Made by a program: the position numbers and the translations under genes. A stretch of 64,000 nucleotides of DNA from Candidatus Pantoea deserta (lineage in GTDB: Bacteria; Pseudomonadota; Gammaproteobacteria; Enterobacterales; Enterobacteriaceae): the NCBI RefSeq assembly GCF_003813865.1, contig NZ_RMVG01000004.1, positions 62,001 through 126,000 on the forward strand, read 5' to 3'. The notes beneath the pieces are model-generated. The model was not told where the DNA came from and searched no databases. It worked only from the letters and a program-made list of their open reading frames with translations. Below are positions 42,078 through 52,776 of this stretch, in pieces (within the stretch, counting starts at the first letter, position 1; each line of letters begins with the position of its first letter).

Positions 42078-43769
42078 GTGATAGTAAAACGTTCTGTGAC
42101 GCGCAGCATCGCTCAGGCGCTGAGCGCTATCGTCCTGCTGGCGCTGCTGACGACCGGTCTGGCGCTGATGACGCTCTCCAGCAGCCTGCGCGATGCCGAA
42201 GCGATCAATCTGGCGGGTTCGCTGCGTATGCAAAGCTACCGGCTGGCCTGGGACAGTAACAGCGCCCCCCAGCAGCTCAGCCAGCACTTGCAGGAGTATC
42301 AGCAGACGCTGGATAAACCTGCGCTGCGCGACCTGGATCGCCCCTGGGTGCCGCAAGAGGTGATCGGTCGCTATCAGCACCTGCGCAACGCCTGGCCCGT
42401 TCTGCAACAGCAGCTTCAGCACGGCGATGCCCGTCTCTATCAGCAGCAGGTGGCGAACTATGTAGGCGAAATCGATCGCTTTGTCATGGGGCTACAGCGC
42501 TACAGCGAACGAAAAATGGAGCTGGTGGCGGCCAGCAGTCTGCTGGGCGTAATTGCTATTGTGGCGCTGGCGCTGACGACCATCCGCTTTACCCGGCGGC
42601 AGGTAGTGCGTCCGCTGAACGCGCTGGTGACCGCCAGCCGCTATGTGGAAAGCGGCAATTTCGCGTTTCCGCCGCTGGTGGTTGAGCAGGATAACGAGCT
42701 GCGCGTGCTGGCGCATACCTTTAGCGCGATGGCGTCACGCCTGCATTCTCACCATCAGGCGCTGGCCAGCGCGGTAGAAGAGAAAACGCGCGATCTTCAG
42801 GAGGCCAATCGTACCCTGTCCCTGCTGTATGAAAGCTCGCAGATGCTGACCGCCAGCCCGCTCAGCGCGGCGCTGATTGAAGCGGCCATGGCGCAGGTCT
42901 GCGAACGCGAGCAGCTGCGCGTGCTGGTGCTGGAGAGCGAGCACGCCCGGTTTGCTGTGGGAGAAAGCGACCCTGCGCAGCCCTGGCACAGCGTCCCTTT
43001 GCAACAGGATGACGAACACATCGGCTCGCTGCGCTGGCAAAGCGCACAGGCCGAGCCGCGCATGGCGCTGATGCAAAGCCTGGCCAATATGCTGTCGCGC
43101 ACCGTCTGGATCTGGCAAACGCAAAAACAGGTGCAGCAGATGCTGCTGATTGAAGAGCGCGCGACTATTGCGCGCGAGCTGCACGATTCGCTGGCGCAGG
43201 CGCTCTCGTTTATGCGCATTCAGCTGACGCTGCTGCGCCGCACCCTGACTACGCCGGATTCCGCGGCGCAGAACATTATTGCCGATTTTGACCGTACGCT
43301 CGCCGACGCTTACCGCCAGCTGCGCGAACTGCTGGCGACCTTTCGCCTGACGATAGAACAGGCCGATTTGGTGGCGGCGATGCAGGCGATGATCGCCTCG
43401 TTACAGGAACAGGTTACGGCTAAAATTAGCTTTAGTTTTCAGCCGGGTCTGGAAACGCTGGATGCGCAGCAGCAGGTGCATCTGTTGCAGATCGCTCGCG
43501 AGGCGGTGCTGAACGCGATTCGCCATGCCAGCGCTGAGACAATCAGCGTGCGCTATGAGCGCAACAATCAAGGTGAGCATTTACTGACTATCACTGACGA
43601 CGGCGTGGGTATCGCCAGCACCGAGGAGCCAGAAGGCCACTATGGTTTGACCACCATGTCGGAGCGCGCGGCGCGGCTGGCGGGTGAACTGAGTATTCAG
43701 GCGCTGGGACGCGGCACGCAGGTCGCGCTGCGCTTTCCGCCCCGCGCTGACGTCATATCATCGCGTTGA
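42078..43769 (+). CDS. narQ: Nitrate/nitrite sensor histidine kinase NarQ
   Basis: 563 residues from a GTG at 42078 (MIVKRSVTRS, the NarQ start; RBS AGGGA at 42066-42070). The longer frame from 42021 starts inside the promoter. Membrane helix 1 (about 14-34), then the ligand-binding P-box SLRDAEAINLAGSLRMQSYR (39-55), a periplasmic four-helix bundle, helix 2 (about 150-170), HAMP, a GAF-like central module and the HisKA_3 domain with His369 in ARELHDSLAQ, followed by the HATPase domain. Senses nitrate and nitrite in the periplasm and phosphorylates NarP. Followed after 59 bases by narP. Confidence 0.93.
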   Translation: MIVKRSVTRSIAQALSAIVLLALLTTGLALMTLSSSLRDAEAINLAGSLRMQSYRLAWDSNSAPQQLSQHLQEYQQTLDKPALRDLDRPWVPQEVIGRYQHLRNAWPVLQQQLQHGDARLYQQQVANYVGEIDRFVMGLQRYSERKMELVAASSLLGVIAIVALALTTIRFTRRQVVRPLNALVTASRYVESGNFAFPPLVVEQDNELRVLAHTFSAMASRLHSHHQALASAVEEKTRDLQEANRTLSLLYESSQMLTASPLSAALIEAAMAQVCEREQLRVLVLESEHARFAVGESDPAQPWHSVPLQQDDEHIGSLRWQSAQAEPRMALMQSLANMLSRTVWIWQTQKQVQQMLLIEERATIARELHDSLAQALSFMRIQLTLLRRTLTTPDSAAQNIIADFDRTLADAYRQLRELLATFRLTIEQADLVAAMQAMIASLQEQVTAKISFSFQPGLETLDAQQQVHLLQIAREAVLNAIRHASAETISVRYERNNQGEHLLTITDDGVGIASTEEPEGHYGLTTMSERAARLAGELSIQALGRGTQVALRFPPRADVISSR

Positions 43770-43828
43770 AACCTGACGCGATTTTTCTAACCCTTTAAGC
43801 GTTTTTGCTTTATTCGCCAGGAGTAACC

Positions 43829-44461
43829 ATGCAACAACCCATGCTGACGGTAATGATTGTGGACGACCATCCGCTGATGCGGCGCGGCATTCGCCAGCTG
43901 CTGGCGCTGGAGCCGCGCCTGGAAGTGATTGCCGAGGCGAATAACGGCACTGAAGCGCTGGCGGAAGCGCGCCGTCTGACGCCGGACATTATTCTGCTCG
44001 ATCTCAATATGAAAGGGATGTCGGGACTCGACACGCTGAAGGCGCTGCGCCATGAAGAGATCAGCGCGCGCATTCTGATCTTCACCGTGTCGGACGCGCA
44101 CAGCGATATCGATACCATTATTGACGCCGGCGCCGACGGCTACTTACTGAAAGACAGCGACCCGGAACTGCTGCCCGGCCAGATTCTGGCGGCCGCGCGC
44201 GGCGAAAAGGTCTTCAGCGACGCGGTACGAAACTACCTGGCTACGCGTCAATACAGCGCCAGCCCGCTGCGGCTGCTTACCGAACGCGAGCGCGACGTGC
44301 TGCAAGAGGTCGCGCGCGGCCTGTCGAATAAAGAGATTGCCGCCACGCTGCATATTTCAGAGGAGACGGTAAAAGTGCATATCCGTAATCTGCTGAAGAA
44401 ACTCGACGTCCGCTCGCGCGTGGCGGCAACCGTGATGTGGCTGGAAAGCCGCAACACTTAA
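43829..44461 (+). CDS. narP: Nitrate/nitrite response regulator NarP
   Basis: 210 residues from the ATG at 43829 (AGGAG RBS); a TTG 8 codons earlier is weaker. Receiver domain with DD near 12 and phospho-acceptor Asp58 (LLDLNMKGMSG), DSDPE linker and a LuxR-type HTH (about 145-205: LTERERDVLQEVARGLSNKEIAA). More like NarP than NarL in MIVDDHPLMRRG and KDSDPE segments. Controls anaerobic respiratory genes. Directly downstream of narQ, an arrangement E. coli does not have (its narP is elsewhere). Confidence 0.92.
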   Translation: MQQPMLTVMIVDDHPLMRRGIRQLLALEPRLEVIAEANNGTEALAEARRLTPDIILLDLNMKGMSGLDTLKALRHEEISARILIFTVSDAHSDIDTIIDAGADGYLLKDSDPELLPGQILAAARGEKVFSDAVRNYLATRQYSASPLRLLTERERDVLQEVARGLSNKEIAATLHISEETVKVHIRNLLKKLDVRSRVAATVMWLESRNT

Positions 44462-44632
44462 CCTGACGCGGGATTTACACTTTCTCCACATTTTCTCCAC
44501 GATTTCCTAATTTGCAGCACGTAGAGTAAGTTCCGGCAGGCAATCTCCCCTTACCTGTCCGCACGGCCCGCCTGTATTGCGGGCCGCATTCTGATAATAA
44601 CAAGCGAAACGCTGCTGAGGAGTGTCGATTCG

Positions 44633-47600
44633 ATGTCGAATTTTTTCATCGACCGCCCCGTATTTGCCTGGGTGCTGGCGATTTTAATCAGCCTTTGCGG
44701 CATGCTGGCTATTTTTTCCCTGCCCATTGAGCAGTATCCCGACCTGGCGCCGCCTAACGTCCGCATCACCGCCAACTATCCGGGCGCGTCGGCGGAAACG
44801 CTGGAAAACACCGTCACTCAGGTGATAGAGCAGAACATGACCGGCATCGACAACCTGATGTATATGTCGTCGAACAGCAGTAATACCGGTCAGGCGCAGA
44901 TTACCCTCACCTTCTCCGCCGGCACCGATCCCGATGAGGCGCGCCAGCAGGTACAGAACCAGCTTCAGTCGGCGCTGCGCAAACTGCCGCAGGCGGTTCA
45001 GTCGCAGGGGGTAACGGTGAATAAAACCGGCGACAGTAATATTCTGATGGTCGCCTTCGTCTCTACCGACGGCAGTATGGATAAACAGGATATTGCCGAT
45101 TACGTCGCCAGTAATATTCAGGACCCGCTGAGCCGCATCGACGGCGTCGGCCAGGTCGACGCTTACGGCAGCCAGTATGCGATGCGCATCTGGCTCGATC
45201 CCACCCGCCTTATCGCCTATTCGCTGACCACCGACGACGTGGTCAGCGCGATTGAGGCGCAAAACGCGCAGGTCGCGGTGGGTCAGGTGGGCGGCCTGCC
45301 CTCAGTAGACAAGCAGGCGCTGAACGCTACGGTCAACGCGCAGTCGCTGCTACAGACGCCTGAGCAGTTTAAAGCCATTACGCTCAGAACCAATCCTGAC
45401 GGGTCGGTGGTCACGCTGGCCGACGTTGCGCAGGTGGCGCTGGGCGCAGAAAAGTATGACTACCTGAGCCGCTATAACGGCCAGCCGGCTTCGGGACTCG
45501 GCATCAAGCTCGCCTCCGGCGCCAATGAGATGAACACCGACAAGCTGGTGCGCCAGCGCATCGAAGAGCTGTCGCACTACTTCCCGCACGGGCTGGAAGC
45601 CAAAATCGCCTATGAAACCACCCCGTTCGTTAAAGCCTCGATCCTCGACGTGGTGAAGACGCTGGTAGAAGCTATCGTACTGGTATTTGGCGTAATGTAT
45701 CTGTTTATGCAGAATTTTCGCGCTACGCTGATCCCCACTATCGCGGTGCCGGTCGTGCTGCTCGGCACCTTTTCCGTGCTGTACGCCTGCGGCTTCAGCA
45801 TCAACACCCTGACGATGTTCGCGATGGTGCTTGCCATCGGCCTGCTGGTGGATGACGCCATCGTCGTCGTCGAGAACGTCGAGCGCATCATGAGCGAGGA
45901 AGGACTCTCACCGCGCGCGGCGACGCGTAAGTCGATGGGGCAAATCCAGGGCGCGCTGGTGGGCATTGCGCTGGTGCTGTCGGCGGTCTTTGTGCCGATG
46001 GCCTTTTTCGGCGGCACCGTCGGCGCCATCTATCGTCAGTTCTCCATTACTATCGTGTCGGCCATGGTGCTGTCGGTGCTGGTGGCGATGATTTTGACGC
46101 CCGCGCTCTGCTCAACGCTGCTGAAGCCGCTGGCGCAGGGAGAGCATCACGGACGCCGCGGCTTTTTCGGCTGGTTTAACCGCCATTTCAACCGCAACGC
46201 GGAGCGCTATGAGCGCGGCGTGGCGCGCATTTTGCGCAAAGGCGGCCGCTGGCTGCTGCTCTACCTCGCCATTATCGGCCTGATGGCGTTCCTGTTTATT
46301 CGGCTGCCCACCTCTTTCCTGCCGCTTGAGGATCGCGGCGTCTTTATGACCCAGGTGCAGTTACCGCCAGGCTCAACGCTCCAGCAAACCTCAAACGTGG
46401 TGGCAAAAGTAGAAAACTACTATATGACCGAGGAGAAAGAGAACGTGCTGTCGGTATTCTCGACCATCGGCTCAGGTCCGGGCGGCAACGGCCAGAACGT
46501 GGCGCGTCTGTTTGTGCGCCTGAAAGACTGGGAAGAACGTCCTGGCGCCGATCGTACCTCGTTTGCCATTATCGAACGCGCGACGCAGGCCTTCCGCTCG
46601 ATCAAAGAGGGGCGCGTGATCGCCAGCAGTCCGCCCGCCATCACCGGGATGGGCAGCTCTTCGGGTTTTGATATGGAGCTACAGGATCACGCCGGGATTG
46701 GCCACGCCCAGCTCATGGCCATGCGCGACAAACTGCTGCAACTGGCGGCCAGCAACCCGTCGCTGTCGCGCGTGCGCCACAACGGACTTGACGACAGCCC
46801 GCAGCTTCAGATCGACGTCGATCAGCGCAAAGCGCAGGCGCTGGGCGTATCTATTGATACCATTAACGATACCCTGACGACCGCATGGGGTTCGACCTAC
46901 GTCAACGATTTTCTCGATCGCGGCCGCGTGAAGAAGGTCTATGTGCAGGCCGCGCCGTCATTCCGCATGCTGCCGGACGACATCAACAAATGGTATGTAC
47001 GCAACAGCAGCGGCGGCATGGTGCCCTTCTCCGCCTTTGCCACCAGCCGCTGGGAAATCGGCTCGCCGCGTCTGGAGCGCTATAACGGCTACTCATCCAT
47101 TGAGATTGTCGGCGAGGCGGCGCAAGGCGTCAGCAGCGGTACGGCAATGAACGTCATGGAGCAGCTGGTGGAGAAGCTGCCGCTCGGCGTCGGCTTCCAG
47201 TGGACCGGCGCCTCTTATCAGGAGCGACTGTCCGGATCGCAGGCCCCGGCGCTGTACGCCATCTCGCTGCTGGTGGTGTTCCTCTGCCTGGCCGCGCTCT
47301 ATGAGAGCTGGTCGATTCCCTTCTCGGTCATGCTGGTGGTGCCGCTCGGCGTGGTCGGCGCGCTGATCGCCACCTGGCTGCGCGGTCTGGAGAATGACGT
47401 CTACTTTCAGGTTGGGCTATTAACCGTGGTGGGGCTGTCGGCGAAGAACGCCATCCTGATTGTTGAGTTCGCCAGTGAGATGAACAGCAAAGGCGTCGAA
47501 CTGACTGACGCGACGCTGTCCGCTTCGCGCCAGCGCCTGCGGCCGATTCTGATGACGTCGCTGGCCTTTATTTTTGGCGTACTGCCGATGGCGATCAGCA

Positions 47601-47749
47601 CGGGGGCCGGTTCCGGCAGCCAGCATGCGGTCGGCACCGGCGTGATGGGCGGAATGATCTCCGCCACGGCGCTGGCCATTTTCTTTGTGCCGCTGTTCTT
47701 TGTGCTGGTGCGCCGCCGCTTTCCGCTGAAGGCAAAACCGCTCGACTGA
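44633..47749 (+). CDS. acrD: RND multidrug efflux pump AcrD
   Basis: 1038 residues, the HAE1 family length. Twelve membrane helices with two large periplasmic loops; proton-relay Asp pair in [13 protein letters not shown] near 407-408 and Lys in [13 protein letters not shown] near 940. The [21 protein letters not shown] stretch and the position after narQ identify AcrD rather than AcrB. Exports aminoglycosides and other polar drugs with AcrA and TolC, neither of which is encoded nearby. Start at 44633 has GAGGAG upstream. Confidence 0.93.
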   Translation: MSNFFIDRPVFAWVLAILISLCGMLAIFSLPIEQYPDLAPPNVRITANYPGASAETLENTVTQVIEQNMTGIDNLMYMSSNSSNTGQAQITLTFSAGTDPDEARQQVQNQLQSALRKLPQAVQSQGVTVNKTGDSNILMVAFVSTDGSMDKQDIADYVASNIQDPLSRIDGVGQVDAYGSQYAMRIWLDPTRLIAYSLTTDDVVSAIEAQNAQVAVGQVGGLPSVDKQALNATVNAQSLLQTPEQFKAITLRTNPDGSVVTLADVAQVALGAEKYDYLSRYNGQPASGLGIKLASGANEMNTDKLVRQRIEELSHYFPHGLEAKIAYETTPFVKASILDVVKTLVEAIVLVFGVMYLFMQNFRATLIPTIAVPVVLLGTFSVLYACGFSINTLTMFAMVLAIGLLVDDAIVVVENVERIMSEEGLSPRAATRKSMGQIQGALVGIALVLSAVFVPMAFFGGTVGAIYRQFSITIVSAMVLSVLVAMILTPALCSTLLKPLAQGEHHGRRGFFGWFNRHFNRNAERYERGVARILRKGGRWLLLYLAIIGLMAFLFIRLPTSFLPLEDRGVFMTQVQLPPGSTLQQTSNVVAKVENYYMTEEKENVLSVFSTIGSGPGGNGQNVARLFVRLKDWEERPGADRTSFAIIERATQAFRSIKEGRVIASSPPAITGMGSSSGFDMELQDHAGIGHAQLMAMRDKLLQLAASNPSLSRVRHNGLDDSPQLQIDVDQRKAQALGVSIDTINDTLTTAWGSTYVNDFLDRGRVKKVYVQAAPSFRMLPDDINKWYVRNSSGGMVPFSAFATSRWEIGSPRLERYNGYSSIEIVGEAAQGVSSGTAMNVMEQLVEKLPLGVGFQWTGASYQERLSGSQAPALYAISLLVVFLCLAALYESWSIPFSVMLVVPLGVVGALIATWLRGLENDVYFQVGLLTVVGLSAKNAILIVEFASEMNSKGVELTDATLSASRQRLRPILMTSLAFIFGVLPMAISTGAGSGSQHAVGTGVMGGMISATALAIFFVPLFFVLVRRRFPLKAKPLD

Positions 47750-47756
47750 GTGCAAA

Positions 47757-47790
47757 CGTAAAGGCAGCCACCGAAGTGGCTGCCTTAGAT
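47757..47790 (-). terminator. Terminator of ypfM, possibly also acting on acrD
   Basis: 11-bp stem (AAGGCAGCCAC with GTGGCTGCCTT). Read on the minus strand it has a UUCG tetraloop and is followed by TTT, so it suits ypfM; on the plus strand the T-run is poor. Confidence 0.7.
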
Positions 47791-47847
47791 TACTGTGTGT
47801 GGTCAGAATTACAGCAAAGGGGAAGTGTGCTGCGTTTTCGCCGCGGG

Positions 47848-47910
47848 TTACTTAGTGCGTAACATCGCCGCGATAAATTCTTTCCAGTTCCCCATTTCAA
47901 CGTCAATCAT
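47848..47910 (-). CDS. ypfM: YpfM microprotein (20 residues)
   Basis: 20 residues, MIDVEMGNWKEFIAAMLRTK, read on the minus strand from the ATG at 47908-47910, with a GAGAGGG ribosome site 5 bases upstream. The core GNWKEFIxxMLR matches the very small E. coli protein YpfM as I remember it, which lies in the same place after acrD and in the same antisense orientation. Function unknown; its position ahead of a UUCG-loop terminator supports real expression. Confidence 0.8.
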   Translation of the reverse strand: MIDVEMGNWKEFIAAMLRTK

Positions 47911-48291
47911 ATTAACCCTCTCTTGTTGTGCTACCGATTTTACGCGGAAACTTTCGCCAGGTGAATACGGTTACACCTGTTTTCACTATCGGCAAAGACG
48001 ATTAATAACTGGAGTTTTTTTAATCTGCTAGCTGAAGCACATTTCAGCAAACCGCTAATGATCCTCGTTAAAAGCCAGATTAGCCGGACCAGGCGGCCGC
48101 AGTTTCACTTAAGATTATTCTTAACACGCTTATGATAAATATCGTAACTGTCACGCGCAAAAATGAAAACGGTTACTAAGATTAATCCTGGCGACAAAAT
48201 GCGCCTTTGTTTCATGGCTTTTTCCCTGCCAGCCGCTCAGAAGGCTAACCGTCTGTGGTAAACTGCCGCTCTCTTTTCACGACGGGGAAGC
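47911..48291. promoter_or_regulatory. Divergent ypfM/yffB intergenic region
   Basis: 381 bases with no further gene. AT-rich in the middle (48110-48190, including a CTTAAGATTATTCTTAA near-palindrome at 48109-48125), consistent with promoters and nucleoid-protein binding. No confident boxes; a weak TAAACT lies at 48259-48264 upstream of yffB. Confidence 0.4.
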
Positions 48292-48663
48292 ATGATGACA
48301 GCGCAGTGGGTGATGTACGGCATAAAAAATTGCGACACAATAAAAAAAGCGCGCCGCTATTTAGAGACTGCCGGCATCGGTTATGCATTTCATGACTACC
48401 GCGCCAGCGGGCTGAGCGATGCGCTGCTGACGCAGTTTATCGATCAACTCGGCTATCAGACGCTGCTCAATACGCGCGGCACCACATGGCGTAAGCTACC
48501 GGAAGCCGAGCGCGACGCCATTACCGACGCCGCCAGCGCCAGCGCGCTGATGCAGGCGCAGCCCGCCATCATCAAACGACCTTTACTGCGTGCGCCGGAC
48601 GGTACGCTGCTGGTCGGATTCAGCGAAACCGCATATCAGGCATTTATTCAGGAGAAGTCATAA
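48292..48663 (+). CDS. yffB: ArsC-family protein YffB
   Basis: 123 residues, thioredoxin-fold ArsC/Spx family. [11 protein letters not shown] with Cys14, TRGTTWRKL and IIKRPLL are family motifs. The E. coli protein does not act as an arsenate reductase on its own and its role is unknown. A second Met at position 2 could also start. It precedes dapE, whose ATG lies 2 bases after the stop. Confidence 0.92.
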   Translation: MMTAQWVMYGIKNCDTIKKARRYLETAGIGYAFHDYRASGLSDALLTQFIDQLGYQTLLNTRGTTWRKLPEAERDAITDAASASALMQAQPAIIKRPLLRAPDGTLLVGFSETAYQAFIQEKS

Positions 48664-48664
48664 T

Positions 48665-49792
48665 ATGTTCTGCCCTGTCATTGAATTAGCACAGCAGCTG
48701 ATCCGTCGCCCTTCGCTGAGTCCGGATGATGCCGGCTGCCAGGCGCTACTGATAGCCCGTCTGGAAGCCATTGGTTTCCACATTGAGCAGATGCCTGTCG
48801 ACGATACGCTGAATTTCTGGGCGACGCGCGGCCAGGGCGAGACGCTGGCGTTCGCCGGCCATACCGACGTGGTGCCGCCGGGCGACGCCAGCCGCTGGAT
48901 CAATCCGCCATTTGAACCCACCATTCGCGACGGCATGCTGTTTGGCCGCGGCGCGGCGGATATGAAGGGTTCTCTGGCGGCGATGGTGGTCGCGGCGGAG
49001 CGCTTTGTGGCCTCTTATCCCAACCACAAGGGCCGTCTGGCGTTTCTGATCACCTCTGACGAAGAAGCCAGCGCGAAAAACGGCACGGTGAAGGTGGTAG
49101 AACGCCTGATGGCGCGCCGCGAGCGGCTGGACTACTGCCTGGTCGGCGAGCCTTCCAGCACCGAAGTTGTCGGCGATGTAGTAAAAAATGGCCGTCGCGG
49201 CTCGATGACCGCGAACCTGACGATTCACGGCGTCCAGGGGCACGTCGCCTATCCGCATCTGGCCGATAATCCGGTACACCGCGCGATGCCGGCGCTCGCT
49301 GCGCTGGTGGCCACCGAGTGGGATCGCGGCAATGAATTTTTCCCGCCGACCAGTATGCAGATCGCCAACGTGCAGGCCGGCACCGGCAGTAATAACGTTA
49401 TTCCCGGCGAGTTCTTCGTCCAGTTCAATTTTCGCTTTAGCACCGAACTGACCGATCAGATGATCAAAGAGCGCGTTGCGGCGCTGCTGGACAGCTACCA
49501 GCTGCGCTACACGCTGGAATGGAGTGTGTCGGGTCAGCCCTTCCTGACCTCGCGCGGCAAGCTGGTTGACGCCGTGGTCAAGGCGGTATCGCACTATAAT
49601 GAGATTAAGCCGCAGCTGCTGACCACGGGCGGCACCTCTGACGGGCGCTTTATCGCGCGTATGGGGGCGCAGGTGGTCGAACTGGGACCCGTGAATGCGA
49701 CTATTCACAAAATCAATGAGTGCGTGAAGGCAGCCGATCTGCAAACGCTGAGCCGTATGTATCAGCGGATTATGGAACAGCTGGTCGCCTGA
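48665..49792 (+). CDS. dapE: Succinyl-diaminopimelate desuccinylase
   Basis: 375 residues from the ATG at 48665, the E. coli length. An in-frame ATG at 48590 would add 25 residues that read through yffB. M20 metallopeptidase: His66 and Asp68 in FAGHTDVV, bridging Asp99 in GRGAADMKG, Glu pair in TSDEEA near 133-134, and a C-terminal His in TIHKINE. Makes L,L-diaminopimelate for murein and lysine. Coupled with yffB upstream and ypfN downstream (24-base gap). Confidence 0.97.
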   Translation: MFCPVIELAQQLIRRPSLSPDDAGCQALLIARLEAIGFHIEQMPVDDTLNFWATRGQGETLAFAGHTDVVPPGDASRWINPPFEPTIRDGMLFGRGAADMKGSLAAMVVAAERFVASYPNHKGRLAFLITSDEEASAKNGTVKVVERLMARRERLDYCLVGEPSSTEVVGDVVKNGRRGSMTANLTIHGVQGHVAYPHLADNPVHRAMPALAALVATEWDRGNEFFPPTSMQIANVQAGTGSNNVIPGEFFVQFNFRFSTELTDQMIKERVAALLDSYQLRYTLEWSVSGQPFLTSRGKLVDAVVKAVSHYNEIKPQLLTTGGTSDGRFIARMGAQVVELGPVNATIHKINECVKAADLQTLSRMYQRIMEQLVA

Positions 49793-49815
49793 GCGCGATC
49801 GAGAGGAGCAGGCAA

Positions 49816-50004
49816 ATGGAATTTATTAAAGAATACTGGTGGATCCTGGTGATCCTGTTGCTGGTTGGCGTGCTGATGAATGTCTATAAGGATCTGAAGC
49901 GTATCGACCATAAAAAATATATGGCGAACAAACCCGACCTGCCGCCCCATCGCGACTTCAACGATAAATGGGATGATGACGACGACTGGCCGAAGAAGAA
50001 GTAA
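49816..50004 (+). CDS. ypfN: UPF0370 small membrane protein YpfN
   Basis: 62 residues from the ATG at 49816 (RBS GAGAGGAG). One N-terminal membrane helix (about 7-25, [17 protein letters not shown]) and a charged tail with a [13 protein letters not shown] end. Function unknown. Follows dapE on the same strand and ends at a strong terminator. Confidence 0.92.
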   Translation: MEFIKEYWWILVILLLVGVLMNVYKDLKRIDHKKYMANKPDLPPHRDFNDKWDDDDDWPKKK

Positions 50005-50021
50005 CCCGGCGCCCTTATCTG

Positions 50022-50050
50022 AACGCCCCCGCCTGCGCGGGGGCGTTTTT
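50022..50050. terminator. Terminator between ypfN and ypfH
   Basis: AACGCCCCCGC with GCGGGGGCGTT, followed by T-run; nested against the ypfH stop. Confidence 0.88.
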
Positions 50051-50732
50051 ACATCATCATAATCACGTCGTCATCGCCGGGCTTCGCCCCGCTCAGCGCC
50101 TCGTCGAAGTAACGCTTCGGCACAGTGTAATGAAGATGCTTTAACGCCAGCGCCATACTGCGATCGTCGATGGCGTGCGGCAAATCCTCCACAATATCCA
50201 GGGTGACGTCGCCCCCCAGCGCAGTCAGCCGCTGCGCCGCCTGCTCGGCGTGCTGCATCGGGATCTGCTCGTCATACTCGCCGTGAATAAGATGAATGGT
50301 GGTGCGCGTCGTGGCGCTTTCGGGAAGCGTGGCGTAGCGGCCGCTGAACGCCACTACGCGACCAGCCAGATCCGGCTGCGCCTTCACGCCTTCCAGCACC
50401 ATGGTGCTTCCCTGTGAAAAGCCCACCAGCGCGGTGGCGTTGGACTGTACGCCGCTTTGTTGTTGCCAGTAGCGTACCGAATCAACGAACTGCGGCAGCA
50501 CGGCGTTAACCCGCTGCTGCTCGCTCTGGTCGTGCTGCGCCGTTTCACTGAACCAGTAGTGGCCGGGCGCAGGCGCGCCTACCGCCACCACCTGCGCCTG
50601 CGGAAACTCGCGGGCGAACCAACCGCCCAGCTGCGCCATAGAGTGCGGGTTATCGCCGACGCCGTGATAGAGCAGGAACAGCTGTTGTGCAGCCGTGCTC
50701 GGCTGCTGAACAATAACGTATTGCAGTGTCAT
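50049..50732 (-). CDS. ypfH: Carboxylesterase YpfH
   Basis: 227 residues, alpha/beta hydrolase of the phospholipase/carboxylesterase group. Nucleophile Ser106 in VGFSQGST, Asp near 154 in HGEYDEQIP and His in DLPHAIDD complete a triad. Cytoplasmic esterase, natural substrate unknown. Convergent with ypfN. Confidence 0.92.
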   Translation of the reverse strand: MTLQYVIVQQPSTAAQQLFLLYHGVGDNPHSMAQLGGWFAREFPQAQVVAVGAPAPGHYWFSETAQHDQSEQQRVNAVLPQFVDSVRYWQQQSGVQSNATALVGFSQGSTMVLEGVKAQPDLAGRVVAFSGRYATLPESATTRTTIHLIHGEYDEQIPMQHAEQAAQRLTALGGDVTLDIVEDLPHAIDDRSMALALKHLHYTVPKRYFDEALSGAKPGDDDVIMMM

Positions 50733-50805
50733 ATCGACCTCCTTCAGTCACTATACGCTGCTGTGCGTAGAGCGCTATTGGGAAAATTTGAATGACTTTG
50801 TGGAT

Positions 50806-52776
50806 TTATTCCACTTGCTGCTGAAGCCTGCGGGCCGATACCGCATCCCATGCCGTCAACGCGGTCGCCGTGTCGCGCCGCAGTTGCGCGATCAACGCTT
50901 TACGTCCCGGCAGCCCGGCCTGCTGCGCCAGGCGACCCGCCTCGGCCTGCGGCTGGAGCGCGGCGCGCAGCAGCGGTGGCGCAGCGTCGCTGGCGGCGAC
51001 GAGCCGGTGCAGCACCGGCAGGCTCGCTTCCAGCGGCCGCTGCGCCCAGGCAAATCCCGCCGCCAGCAAGGCGTCTTCCGCCGTAAAAACAGAGGCGCTC
51101 TCCGGCAGATCGAGTGACGCCGCAATCTGATGACGCAGATATACCCAGTCACGCGCCAGCCGCTGCGCCGCGCGCCGCTGAAGCTCAGCGCCTTCAGGGG
51201 TCAGCGCGCATATCGCCATCGCGGCATAGCAGCCGCTGCTGGCTTCCCGCTGGGTGCCGATGCGGACCAGGGTAAAACCGCAGGCGCGCCAGAAGGCCCA
51301 GAGCGGCTCGGTATAGCCAAAGCTGACCGACAGAAAATCCGCCTCCTGCTGCGCCTGCGCCGCGGCGACCAGCGCCAGGCCGATGCCCTGCCTGCGCTGT
51401 TCCGCCGCGACCGCAATTCGGCTGATGCGCCGGGATCGCAGCGTCGCCGCCTCCACCAGTCCGGCGTGCGCGGCCAGCGACTGCGCCACCAGATTGCCGC
51501 GCGGTCGGCGTCTGCCCGCCCACACCGCCTGCGCCAGTTCGGGGTCTAATCCGCCCTCCTCGACCAGCCAGAGCGCCCCCTGCAAGGCCGGCGCGCTGCC
51601 GCTCAGCCACAGCGTCATGCCGGGCGCGTCCATTAACCGCCGCAGATCGAGCGGCGAGGTACGATAGTGGGCGCTGGCCAGTAGTCGGTAAGCGGCTTCG
51701 GGCTGGGCCGCATCCCGCTGCCAGGCGTCGGCGGGCATTAGCCAGGGCGCGCCGGGCAGCGACGCGGGCGCGGGGGCGGCGTCCTCAAACAGCAGCGCCT
51801 GATTCAGCCAGGCTTCCAGCGGGTCCTGACGCGACCAGCGCAGCGGCTCATCCAGCGTGAAATAGCGCGCCTGCGCCAGTCCGGCGCAAAATTTAAGAAT
51901 AAAACCGCGTCCGGTGCCTTCGTACCCCTGAACCGTGGTGGTCAGCAGCACGCGCGGAAAGCGAGCCGCCAGTTGAGTAAGCAGCGGAGCCGGAATGGCG
52001 GCGGCCTCATCGACAATCAGCCAGCTGGCGCTCACGTCCGGCTGGGCAAGAATGGCATCCGGCGCCATAAAGCGAAAATGGTCGCCTGCAAAGCGCGCCA
52101 GCACGTCGGTCGCGACCTTCGCTGGCGCGGTAATCAGCGCGTGGGGAGCCTGCTGCGCCAGCATTCCCGCCAGCGCCGATTTGCCGCGGCCGCGCGGAGC
52201 GGTCAACACCGCGACGCCGGATGTCATGGTCAGAAGCTGCTGCAGGATGGCCTGCTGCTGCTGCGGCGCGCGACAGCGCCAGCGGGGCCAGGCAGGCAGC
52301 GACGCGATGCGCGGCGGGGCATCCTGACGCAGCAGCGCGACGGCGGGATCGGCGAGCAGCGTCTGTTGCAGATGGCGGACAAAGTTCGGCACAGGCAGGG
52401 GTTCGGCAACGTCGGCCCAGCGCAGGCTGTCCTCGTCCGGCTGCCGCGCCCAGCGCGACCACGGCGGCGTCAGCAGCAGCAGCCAGCTTCCGGCGCGCAG
52501 CGTGCCGGCCAGCGCGGCGAAGGCTTCGGCATGAAAGCCGCGCCGCGCATCAAAAATAGCATGGGTAAATTCCCGACCAAGCAGCGTGCGCAGCGCCGTC
52601 GGCGCGCAGTGGGGAAGATCGTCAACAGGCGTATCGCCGACCACCAGCCAGTCGCCCGGCAGACCGTCGCGCCATTCTGCGGCCTGCGCCAGACACCAGG
52701 CTGCGTCGCCGCTGAGAATACAGAGCCGCCTGATGCCTGCCTGCTGCATCTGGCGGCTAAGCTGTTCAGGCGTCAT
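50806..52776 (-). CDS. tmcA: tRNA(Met) cytidine acetyltransferase TmcA
   Basis: 656 residues. N-terminal DUF1726 domain, then an RNA-helicase-like module with Walker [12 protein letters not shown] near 190-200 and Walker [12 protein letters not shown], then a GNAT domain with [12 protein letters not shown] near 455-466, and a tRNA-binding tail. It makes N4-acetylcytidine at the wobble base of elongator tRNA-Met using ATP and acetyl-CoA. Overlaps ypfJ by 4 bases. Confidence 0.95.
   Translation of the reverse strand: MTPEQLSRQMQQAGIRRLCILSGDAAWCLAQAAEWRDGLPGDWLVVGDTPVDDLPHCAPTALRTLLGREFTHAIFDARRGFHAEAFAALAGTLRAGSWLLLLTPPWSRWARQPDEDSLRWADVAEPLPVPNFVRHLQQTLLADPAVALLRQDAPPRIASLPAWPRWRCRAPQQQQAILQQLLTMTSGVAVLTAPRGRGKSALAGMLAQQAPHALITAPAKVATDVLARFAGDHFRFMAPDAILAQPDVSASWLIVDEAAAIPAPLLTQLAARFPRVLLTTTVQGYEGTGRGFILKFCAGLAQARYFTLDEPLRWSRQDPLEAWLNQALLFEDAAPAPASLPGAPWLMPADAWQRDAAQPEAAYRLLASAHYRTSPLDLRRLMDAPGMTLWLSGSAPALQGALWLVEEGGLDPELAQAVWAGRRRPRGNLVAQSLAAHAGLVEAATLRSRRISRIAVAAEQRRQGIGLALVAAAQAQQEADFLSVSFGYTEPLWAFWRACGFTLVRIGTQREASSGCYAAMAICALTPEGAELQRRAAQRLARDWVYLRHQIAASLDLPESASVFTAEDALLAAGFAWAQRPLEASLPVLHRLVAASDAAPPLLRAALQPQAEAGRLAQQAGLPGRKALIAQLRRDTATALTAWDAVSARRLQQQVE

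Noticed and set aside
47795-48031. 78-codon plus-strand frame after acrD.
   Set aside because: It lies antisense to ypfM and the terminator, without RBS or family likeness.
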